DNA from: Flaccisagitta enflata
Lineage: Eukaryota > Chaetognatha > Sagittoidea > Aphragmophora
Assembly (NCBI GenBank): GCA_965153355.1
Contig: OZ231128.1
Span: 10,974,001 to 11,038,000 of the forward strand
Direction of reading: 5' to 3'
Length of the DNA stretch: 64,000 bases
Shown here one piece after another: positions 57,001-64,000 of the stretch. Under the pieces are notes generated by a model. The model was not told the DNA's origin. It worked only from the letters and a program-made list of their open reading frames with translations, and made no database searches. How positions within the stretch are numbered: position 1 is the first letter of the stretch; each line of letters opens with the position of its first letter. Made by a program: the position numbers and the translations under genes.

Positions 57001-58949
57001 GCGGGTTATAGAGTCGCGTGCACGCGACTAAGAATAAACCAACTTCCGTAATTCCACGGAAGATAACTACACACAGTAACAAGAATCAGAATTGGAAAAG
57101 TTTGCAGATCAACTGATCATAATTGTCTCTTACTTTGGGTCTGATGAGAACTTTGTAAATGTTATTTGTGAACATGGAGCTGACTCCGAGAATGGAAGAG
57201 TCCGTGGAAGACATGACTGCAGCTGCAACGGCTCCCAAACCGATCACAGAAATCGCTTTCGGCGTCAAATACTGGAAAGTGGAAAACAAGTAACGCGGAT
57301 TATCATATTGGAACGGACGGGTGGGCAGGAGGTACAATCCCCTTTCACACACCCCCCTTCCAAACACTAACATTTGCAGGGGTGAAAATGCGCGTTTCTA
57401 CACTTTTTGACTCAATCATAATGAACTGAGAGCCGGACTAACAGACGGATAGACAAAGCCTCTTTTTGAATCGCGAGTCCACAATTAAATGGACAAGCAA
57501 ATAGGAAGTCTTTTATCATGCTTCCATTGCTATTTTAGCTCCAACTTAAAGAAAAAAAACGAAAAAACGCTAGGGGAAAATATGTTCAAGCTTTAGAACA
57601 ATCACTTGTAATTTCATTATGGAGGATACAGTGCAAATGCAGAACAGAAGTTTGCCTAAATTTTCGAATCCACTTTGGGAAACATCATCAGAGGCAGAGA
57701 GGGGAAGAGAGAGACAGGTATTTATAGGGGAAAGACAGACAATTGGGGATTGGAGAGAGAGGAAAAACACAAGAATTTTACCATTTTACAGATTGTCCAT
57801 CAAAAACTCAGAATTCTGCTTGCATTCAAGTTCATTTTTTTTTACTATTCACGCCATAGAGAGAAAATTTATCTCAAATAGAAGATAAACTGACAAACAT
57901 ATTGAAATACTTTAATATCATCAAATTGATTACTAAAAAAATTCAAAAACTAATTGGGATGTTAACTTGCACAATTCCTAGAAAATCTGCTCAGTCTTGA
58001 AATGAAAGCTTTACATTAAAATCCATGTTAAAGACAAACTACTTGACCAAAATGGCTGAAATTTTTGTACAAAAAATGTCAATCTATACTCTTTAAGACT
58101 TGATCAATTTCAAATCCATATCTCTTGGCATCAGAGAGTAAAAGCTTAACAGAATCCGACAACTCAGGTGGATGACCCTGTACAAGGAAGTAGAAATCCT
58201 CCTTTTTTCATCACCCTTTAAAGGCTCACATTCTTGTTGAAAACACTAAAATCAAGTTGAGACTTGACAATATTAGCTAACTAAAAAGTATTCCACGATT
58301 TACTTGCAAAACGAGCGGCAAAGTGATTGAGGAGTCTCTGAGGATGTTGATGGGCATGATGGTGTCATTCACGATTCCCACTTTGGTGTAGCCTTTCGCG
58401 GTGTCCACTGCGGAAATGGCGCCGCTGCTCATGTTGAAACTCACGCTGAATGCTTTGGGCAACAGCTCAACTCGGGTCCAATCTGTAAGGAAGAGAAAAT
58501 GTGTACCATATTTTTTCCATTTATCGCCCACCTTCCAATTAACGCCCCCCCCCTCTTTTAGCTTCTCAGAACAATGATTTGAGGAAAGATGTGGAAGAAA
58601 AAATCTTAAAAAGAGAGAAAATTTCAGTGGTTTTATCAGGGCTTGAATATAATGCAAGCAAAAATGTAACTTTTCATTTAATCTTACATTTTTGATGTTT
58701 TAAGTAGCATTCATTATCAATGACATAAGAAAATTTTTGAAGAGCAAGTGCTCACAAATCAAAAGGGGGCACTAATTGGAGGGTAAAATGACAATATTTT
58801 TTTTTAACTTCAAAGCGCCCGGGGCGCTACTTAGAAAAAATACGGTATATATATAATTTGCATGTTTGAGCGATTGATTGGACATGAGACCCATATTGTT
58901 GAAAACTTACGAACATTTTGTACGTGTAAATGTATGTAGGTCTACTTAC

Positions 58950-59004
<55 letters not shown>

Positions 59005-62000
59005 GGATACACGGCCAATACCAGTTGCGGACGGGTGGGCAGGGGCGGAAATGCGCGTTTTCACACTTTTCGACTCGTGTTCACGGACGGACGGACCGAC
59101 GGACGGACGGACAAAGGCTCTTATAGAGTTGCGTGTCCGCAACTAAAAAGAAAAAGAAAAAGAAGAAACAGGCAAAGACATGTTCAAACCTGTAGAGAAT
59201 GCTATGGCTCCAATAAACGCGGGCGGTAATACAAGAATAATGCATCCGATTCCAGCGGAAAAGGAGAGAAACTGCGCCGTTTTGGCGTCGCGGGACGAAA
59301 GCACGCGCTGGAAGTACACCTAGGATATCACAGATGATAGCAGCGTCTATTCAGTCACGGACTAGTAACTCTATAACAGGCCCCATCTGTCCTTCCGCTG
59401 GTCCAGTTAGAAAGTGAGAGCTGCTTTATTGCCAATGAATAAATAACTACAAAATCTCTCAGGGAACTCGAGGTTTCATGCATTAAAGGCAGGCATGCCT
59501 TAATAACGGGTGCGCTCTAGCGGTGCTCCACTGTACGTTTGTTCCTGATAGTCACAAGTTAACAGTGTGAACACATATTCTTGTATAATATATTTCAAGC
59601 TGGGCAGGAGCACATGAACATACACAGTCACACACATGGCATATCAATTGTGTCATGTGTGTGTGTCTGTGTATGTTCATGTGCTCCTGCCCAGCTTGAA
59701 ATATATTATACATGAATATGTGTTCACACTGTTTACTCGTGACTACCAGGAACAAACGTACAGTGGAGCACCGCTAGAGCGCACCCGTTATTAAGGCATG
59801 CCTGCCTTTAAGGCATGAAACCTCGAGTTCCCTGAGAGATTTTGTGGTTATTTATTAATTGGCAATAAAGCAGCTTCACTAAAAGGCATAAATTTGCCCA
59901 GTCCCTTGAAATGCGCTCTAGTGAAGCTCAACTGTATTTGTGGTCGTCATTAGAAACAGTAGAAACACGCACCCTTTAAATAATATTCCTCCAACCTGCC
60001 ATGGAATTCCTCCAAAGATGAGCAGGAGATAAACGTCGACCCAATGACCCCATTTATCGGAGGCGATTTCTCCGACCCAGCCCACGGTCTTAGGGCCGAT
60101 GGTATCGCTGACAACGACCGGAGGTGACAAACACGGCCCGTTGGTGTCACCAATGTTTAATGTGTACGCGTGGGACGCGGCAAAAGGGCAGGCTAACGCC
60201 TAAAAATGACGGGATATACGACATACAGATGAAAAAAAAATCATAATTGAAAATATAATTGAATAGTGAGAATCAAATTTCAATGGTAAACTGATGGTTT
60301 ACATGGCCTAAATGGATTTGGTCTGACGCTCTACTTGTGTCATGTTAAGAATAATAATAGATAGGTAGACAGACAACTACAGACGACGAGAAGGATAGAT
60401 CAATGTAGATTATTTTACAGAAAGTTAATTAGAATGACTGATTTATGTTATATTGAAAGATCAACAATACAATACACAGGCAGATACATTATATGTAAAA
60501 AAAGATAAATAGTTGGATAGGTAGAAACAGGGGCCTGAAGAGGCCTAGACACCCTGTACAAATTATAGGGGCCCGGGCCTCAGGGGGGGCCCGGGGGGCC
60601 CCTCAATTATCATATAATTAGAAATGAAGAGGAAAGCAAAAGGAAAAGGGAGAAAAGCAAAAGGGAAAAAAAAAGAAAAGAAGATGAAAAGAAAAAAAAG
60701 AAAAAAAAAAGAAAAAAAAACAAAAGCCCTTAGCTAATAATACAAATGCTGAAAAATCTTTTAAGATACCAATATTTTTTTTTTGTTACAGATCAAAGTA
60801 CTTAGTTCAACACTTGGATTTTCTTCTCCAAATAGAAAAAGAGACTGAAAAGTAATCAATAAAAAAACTACACGTGCTATCATTTCGGCCGGCAGCCGGC
60901 AGACTAGGGGGGGGCCCGGATTTTTTGGTTGTATAGGGGCCCGAAATTTCTCTGCTGGCCCCTGGGTAGAAAGATCAGGTAGATACATAGATAGAAAGAG
61001 AGACAGGAAGATAGATAGGAAGATAGAAGAAAAGATAAAAGGCGATTACCAAGCCAATTCCTATCATGAACAATTGAACAACGTCTGTGTAGGCGACTGA
61101 GAGGAGGCCACCGCAAAGCGTGTAACCGATGGCGATAATGGAAGACACGATCACTGAAAGGTTCCGCTCCACGTGTAAAATCACACTGAAATAAAGGGAA
61201 TGAAGGGATTTAAACCTTGTATGTACAATATTGTCGCGGACGGGTGGGCAGAGGCGTTCAACCCCCTCCCATCCTCCCTCTCCCTGTCCACACTCTCTTC
61301 CACACACACACACACACAATTGCTTAAAGGAAGGGAAATGCGCGTTTTTACACTTTCCGAATCGATCATTACAGACCAACAGACAAGTGGACGGACAGAC
61401 AAAGTCTCTTTTGAGAGCAGTTCAGAAATGAATGGCATAACTTACACTCATTTCTTTGACTAAGAACCTTGTTTATAAGAACATTGAGGCTCAGATCTGG
61501 AAAAAAATAAGAACAATCGTAAGAACATTGTCAGCCTCACAAAAGGGGAATATACAGGGTGATCAATCTCAACTGGCAAAAATTATTAATCTTTTACTGT
61601 TATGTGCATTATCTTACTAATCTGGAAACACCTGTCTCTTGAAGTACTATGTTTGACGTTTTTTGTGTCCAAATTTCATAGGTCTAAGATGAATACTTTG
61701 CCCACAGCATCAATTTGAAGAATAACAAGTATTCAAGCTTGTAGCTCAATAAATTTGTTTTTTTCACTATAATTTTTCATTGATTGTTTTTCTTTTTTTT
61801 TTTGAATAGGCTCAACTTCTGATGTCAGATGGGTCTCAAATGAAACATGATTTGAATCTTTGTCATTTGAGACCACCATTGAATCAGTGGGAGCATTTCA
61901 AAGAAAAATTATATTGAATAAAAAAGATTTTTTGACCTACAGGTGAAATTACTTGTTTTACCTCAAATTGATGTTGTGGGCAAACTATTCATCTTAGACT

Positions 62001-63981
62001 TATGAAATTTGGACACAAAAAATGTCAAACATAGTACTTTATGAGACAAATGATTCCAGATTAGTGAAATGATGCAATTAAGGGTAAAAAGCTCAATACT
62101 TTTTGCCAGTTGAGATTGATCACCCTGTAAGCACATTCATAATTCATCTACTTTAGGAACTATGAAAATCAGAAAGAATGGTTGACTTAAATCACTTTCA
62201 ATGAAATTAGATTTGGTTATAGACAATATTTTGGTTTACAATAATTAAGTAACCAGATAGAAGAACATTCTTGTATGCAGGGGCCTGAAGAGGCCTAGAC
62301 ACCCTGTACAAATTATAGGGGCCCGGGCCTCAGGGGGGGCCCGGGGGGCCCCTCAATTATCATATAATTAGAAATGAAGAGGAAAGCAAAAGGAAAAGGG
62401 AGAAAAGCAAAAGGGAAAAAAAAAGAAAAGAAGATGAAAAGAAAAAAAAGAAAAAAAAAAGAAAAAAAAACAAAAGCCCTTAGCTAATAATACAAATGCT
62501 GAAAAATCTTTTAAGATACCAACATTTTTTTTTTTGTTACAGATCAAAGTACTTAGTTCAACACTTGGATTTTCTTCTCCAAATAGAAAAAGAGACTGAA
62601 AAGTAATCAATAAAAAAACTACACGTGCTATCATTTCGGCCGGCAGCCGGCAGACTAGGGGGGGGCCCGGATTTTTTGGTTGTATAGGGGCCCGAAATTT
62701 CTCTGCTGGCCCCTGCTTGTATGAGCTAACAATTGGAAAAATAAAAACATCCTAAGAACAATTTAAGCCTCAAACCGCCCTAGAAATAAGAACACTGAGC
62801 CTCAGAAAAAAATAACAAGTTCTTATAAAAACTAATGAGTGTACCTAAGAGTCGAGCCAAGAGCGGAGAGAATTGCAGCCGACCAAAAGAGTTCTCCGGT
62901 GAGGGCGGGTAAAAAGCAGATGGCGCCCATCACGCGGCCAAATCGATGCTGAAACGGATCCAACATCGTCGTGTAGCCCGCGTCACGCATCGGCTTTGCG
63001 AACAAAAGACCGCCTAAAAATTGTAACCCAAATAAACGTGAAATGAGACAATTGTTATGTAGCCCGCGTCACGCATCGGCTTAGCAAACAAAAGACCGCC
63101 TAAAAATCATAACACAAACAAATGCGAATTTAATACAACATCGTCGTGTAGCCCGCGTCACGCATCGGCTTTGCGGACAAAAGACCGCCTAGAAATCATA
63201 ACACAAACAAATGATTACATCAAACAATTACTTAAAGTCATATACAATGATCATTAATAAGTGATGCAGAAGATTCTGATAAGCTGCCACGTAACATGAA
63301 ACATTCGGCATAAGCTGCCGCAGTTATCGGATCATCATGTTTACTGTGTACACAGGAACTGAAGCGTTCGCACTTCCACTGCGCCCCTCCCCCCTTACTG
63401 CTCTCCGTTTAAGGGGCGAAAATTTCTGACCACCTCCCCTAATGCAGGGCCAGAGTCGCAAGACCGTCTAAAGTCTCAATGATGTGAAAAGGCTTGCCAA
63501 GATTTCGATAGCTAATTATGCTTCCTGAATCAGTTTATCTTTTCAAACAAAACGCAGTTGTGTGTAAGGGAGCAATACAATTCTCATAATCTAAATATTC
63601 ATACGGGCCTTTGCTCTGTCATTAGACAGTCATCGAGCCTATTCACGGTTTTAAAATAAAAGAATGATTTTGACGCTGAGAAGGTTTTTTTTTTCATCTA
63701 TTGATGTGTATCAATCATTACTGCAATATGCAAATTAGGATAAACCACGATTACGAAACAGAGTCATCTGCTTCCTGCGCTGCCGCGGATCTTATCAAAG
63801 CGCAAACCGATCGACCAACCGACAAACCAACTTCATAAGTCGCGTTCACGCGACTAAAAATAGTTTCACTGACCTAGTAAGAGGCTAATGGAGAATCCGA
63901 AAGGAGCTTGACACCAACCAAAACCGGATGCGTAAGTGATTTCCGCTGCGCCGTTGATGTATCCGCCTCCAACCCACGTCG
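53860..63981 (-). CDS. SLC5A7: High-affinity choline transporter (SLC5A7/CHT1), N-terminal exon outside window
   Basis: Ten minus-strand exons (63874-63981, 62845-63013, 61050-61185, 59996-60199, 59190-59319, 58304-58482, 57134-57271, 54767-55019, 54282-54514, 53860-54000) join in phase into 563 residues plus stop; human CHT1 has 580. Diagnostic blocks: [106 protein letters not shown] and [11 protein letters not shown]. It belongs to the sodium/solute symporter fold (SLC5, 13 membrane helices in CHT1). In cholinergic neurons CHT1 imports choline with Na+ and Cl- as the limiting step of acetylcholine synthesis. The C-terminal tail is short and polar. Start codon and about the first 45 residues lie beyond 64000. 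It converges with the phosphatase gene. Confidence 0.96.
54148..54258 (-). mobile_element. HINE-like element, R-like, decayed
   Basis: Minus orientation: GCGCGTTTTCACAATTTTCC, a short GGAC core, AAAGCCTCTTAAATAGAATG, and ends CCGCCGCTAAAAAT. A second GGAC-rich stretch lies at 54041-54115. Confidence 0.65.
54282..54514 (-). CDS. SLC5A7: SLC5A7 exon (TM12-13)
   Basis: [19 protein letters not shown] ... [18 protein letters not shown] ... KVYQ. Acceptor TGCCTCCAG, donor CAG/GTGAAG, phase 0. Confidence 0.94.
54536..54766. repeat. GAA-rich and (AAC)n low-complexity tract
   Basis: GAAGAAGAAAAA to about 54585; ACAACAACAACAAAAATAACG repeats at 54645-54760, ending right at the SLC5A7 donor. Confidence 0.9.
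54767..55019 (-). CDS. SLC5A7: SLC5A7 exon (TM9-11)
   Basis: [16 protein letters not shown] ... [19 protein letters not shown] ... [11 protein letters not shown]. Acceptor TTTTACAAG, donor ATAG/GTTTGT, phase 1. Confidence 0.95.
55066..55309 (-). mobile_element. HINE-like element, C subfamily, rearranged
   Basis: Minus-orientation 5' hairpin AGTCG-TGTGCTATG-CGACT at the right and GGAC core at 55245-55280; the left side has GTCGCGTGCATCGG and a (GGACAGAC)n tract at 55102-55140. Confidence 0.7.
55310..56323. other. SLC5A7 intron, mostly unexplained
   Basis: Includes a GC-rich block at 55745-55975 with overlapping open frames on the minus strand (55752-55978) that match no family I know. Confidence 0.45.
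56324..56518 (+). mobile_element. HINE-like double-hairpin element, C subfamily, canonical
   Basis: AGTCGCGTGCTACGCGTCT, CTACACCCCTCTTTGTCGG, (GTCC) core, CTCGCACGCGACTGGGGTAG, CCGTGTATCCGGCCTTGTT. 195 bp. Confidence 0.88.
56853..57035 (-). mobile_element. HINE-like double-hairpin element, C subfamily
   Basis: Minus orientation; 3' end AACAAGGCCGTATACACGGC; 5' palindrome AGTCGCGTGCACGCGACT at 57012-57029. Confidence 0.85.
57134..57271 (-). CDS. SLC5A7: SLC5A7 exon (TM8)
   Basis: [20 protein letters not shown] through IYKVLIRPK; 46 codons, phase 0 both sides. Acceptor CTTTCCAG, donor AAA/GTAAGA. Confidence 0.95.
57308..57490 (-). mobile_element. HINE-like element, R subfamily, decayed
   Basis: GGACGGGTGGGCAGGAGG, AAAATGCGCGTTTCTACAC, a short GGA core, and GCGAGTCCACAATTAAA at the 5' end. 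Confidence 0.7.
57493..58303. other. SLC5A7 intron, no recognised content
   Basis: AT-rich; nothing supported. Confidence 0.45.
58304..58482 (-). CDS. SLC5A7: SLC5A7 exon (loop before TM8)
   Basis: [12 protein letters not shown] ... [13 protein letters not shown]. Longer than the vertebrate counterpart in this loop (59 codons). Acceptor CCTTACAG, donor CAA/GTAAAT, phase 0. Confidence 0.92.
58951..59002. repeat. (GA)n microsatellite
   Basis: Runs directly into the 3' end of the adjoining HINE-like element. Confidence 0.97.
59003..59149 (-). mobile_element. HINE-like double-hairpin element, R subfamily
   Basis: Minus orientation: CCGGATACACGGCC, AGTTGCGGACGGGTGGGC, (GGAC)n, CTTATAGAGTTGCGTGTCCG, CAACTAAAAAG. 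The terminal AAACAAGG is replaced by the GA array. Confidence 0.88.
59190..59319 (-). CDS. SLC5A7: SLC5A7 exon (TM7)
   Basis: [20 protein letters not shown] ... [12 protein letters not shown]. Acceptor ATATCCTAG, donor ACAG/GTTTGA, phase 1. Confidence 0.95.
59413..59880. repeat. Giant inverted repeat, arms of about 225 bp, near-perfect
   Basis: AGAGCTGCTTTATTGCC...GGGTGCGCTCTAGCGGTGC...CTGGGCAGGAGCACATGAAC at the left is repeated inverted at the right with few mismatches; the centre is about 59647 (GGCATATCAATTGTG). Confidence 0.93.
59761..59934. mobile_element. pogo/Tigger-like MITE
   Basis: 174 bp, TA-flanked; CAGTGGAGCACCGCTAGAGC and GCTCTAGTGAAGCTCAACTG ends. Its left part takes part in the giant palindrome. 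Confidence 0.87.
59996..60199 (-). CDS. SLC5A7: SLC5A7 exon (extracellular loop, TM6)
   Basis: [13 protein letters not shown] ... [12 protein letters not shown], 68 codons, phase 0 both sides. Acceptor ATTTTTAG, donor CAG/GTTGGA. Confidence 0.94.
60528..60964. mobile_element. hAT-type MITE (copy 1) with 8-bp duplication GGTAGAAA
   Basis: 437 bp, ends CAGGGGCC and GGCCCCTG. GGTAGAAA lies at 60520-60527 and 60965-60972. No transposase. Confidence 0.95.
61050..61185 (-). CDS. SLC5A7: SLC5A7 exon (TM4-5)
   Basis: [13 protein letters not shown] ... [19 protein letters not shown]. Acceptor TTATTTCAG, donor TTG/GTAATC, phase 0. Confidence 0.95.
61229..61430 (-). mobile_element. HINE-like element, R subfamily, decayed
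   Basis: AATATTGTCGCGGACGGGTG, AATGCGCGTTTTTACAC, GGACGGACAGACAAAGTCTC, then lost before the 5' hairpin. Confidence 0.72.
61555..62127. mobile_element. Foldback element with CAGGGTG ends, TA-flanked
   Basis: CAGGGTGATCAATCTCAACT and AGTTGAGATTGATCACCCTG are perfect inverses. Imperfect pairing continues for about 190 bp on each side (CTAATCTGGAA/TTCCAGATTAG, GCAAA...TTTGC). TA on both sides. Confidence 0.92.
62278..62715. mobile_element. hAT-type MITE (copy 2) with 8-bp duplication CTTGTATG
   Basis: Almost identical to 60528-60964 (differences seen: one T/C change and one extra T in a poly-T run). CTTGTATG lies at 62270-62277 and 62716-62723. Confidence 0.95.
62845..63013 (-). CDS. SLC5A7: SLC5A7 exon (TM3 region)
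   Basis: [20 protein letters not shown] ... LSALGSTL. Acceptor ATTTTTAG, donor CTTAG/GTACAC, phase 2. The donor lies directly against the TIR element ending at 62841, and the exon's start is duplicated twice upstream (63058-63215). Confidence 0.95.
62966..63215. repeat. Three tandem copies of an SLC5A7 exon start and its splice acceptor
   Basis: TGTAGCCCGCGTCACGCATC and AAAAGACCGCCTA with flanking intron recur at about 62974, 63058 and 63147, each with the first 45-50 bases of the exon at 62845-63013 and a TAG acceptor. Confidence 0.93.
63216..63800. other. SLC5A7 intron, no recognised content
   Basis: Nothing supported. Confidence 0.45.
63801..63861 (-). mobile_element. HINE-like element, C subfamily, 5' end only
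   Basis: GATCGACCAACCGACAAACC core and AGTCGCGTTCACGCGACT palindrome followed by AAAAATA, 14 bp before the SLC5A7 exon donor. Confidence 0.78.
63874..63981 (-). CDS. SLC5A7: SLC5A7 exon (TM2 region)
   Basis: First exon inside the window: (A)[13 protein letters not shown] ... [15 protein letters not shown]. Acceptor ACCATCAG, donor CTAG/GTCAGT, phase 1. Confidence 0.95.
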   Translation of the reverse strand, partial: RRGLEADTSTAQRKSLTHPVLVGVKLLSDSPLASY

Positions 63982-64000
63982 CTGATGGTTATAATAATCA

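Larger units (their letters stand above)
61445..62841. mobile_element. TA-flanked MITE, TATAAGAAC family (copy 3), carrying two nested elements
   Basis: Ends CACTCATT...TTTATAAGAAC and GTTCTTATAAA...AATGAGTG are inverted, TA at 61443-61444 and 62842-62843. Contains 61555-62127 and 62278-62715; without them about 380 bp remain, the size of its relative at 44953. Confidence 0.9.

Noticed and set aside
61445-62844. The TA-MITE as an intron-creating introner
   Set aside because: It touches the donor but ends 259 bp short of the acceptor at 61186, so it inserted into an existing intron.

Overview
The window is nuclear DNA of an invertebrate animal. It has spliced genes with GT-AG introns, very abundant microsatellites, and introns crowded with DNA transposons, retroelements and foldback repeats. 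Gene content (an A1CF/RBM46/RBM47-type RNA-binding protein and a high-affinity choline transporter) is metazoan. The phylum cannot be fixed from sequence reading alone; a marine deuterostome such as a tunicate is a guess.

Three host genes can be rebuilt exon by exon with all reading phases agreeing. (1) 792-34421, minus strand: a complete 12-exon orthologue of vertebrate A1CF/RBM46/RBM47, 601 residues, with three RRMs, an RG-rich stretch and a C-terminal double-stranded RNA-binding domain. (2) 46804-48767, plus strand: the last four exons of an atypical dual-specificity phosphatase closest to DUSP3 (VHR), active site intact, first exon not found. (3) 53860-63981, minus strand: ten exons of SLC5A7, the Na+-dependent high-affinity choline transporter; its N-terminal exon lies beyond the right edge. 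The phosphatase and the transporter converge.

Most of the rest is mobile or repeated. The largest A1CF intron holds an uninterrupted BEL/Pao LTR retrotransposon (one 1857-residue polyprotein, two nearly identical LTRs). It is bracketed by a 1.26-kb direct duplication of the target, far longer than any normal target-site duplication. A frameshifted non-LTR retrotransposon lies at 36.0-38.7 kb (minus). Small terminal-inverted-repeat elements with clear target-site duplications occur at 2.9, 5.3, 33.4, 33.9, 41.4, 45.0, 50.3, 59.8, 60.5 and 61.4-62.8 kb; the last is a three-element nest that abuts a splice donor of SLC5A7.

The most striking pattern is a family of about 30 short elements of 90-440 bp. 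Each has a 5' hairpin, a (GTCY)n tetranucleotide core, an inverted copy of the 5' arm near the 3' end, and a 3' hairpin followed by TTGTTT. At least four subfamilies (arms AGTTGCG, AGTCGCG, AGGTGCG, AGATGCG) change the arm sequence, and all three copies of the arm change together. The layout resembles Helentron-associated elements (HINEs, DINE-1, mini-me). No autonomous Rep/helicase gene was found here.
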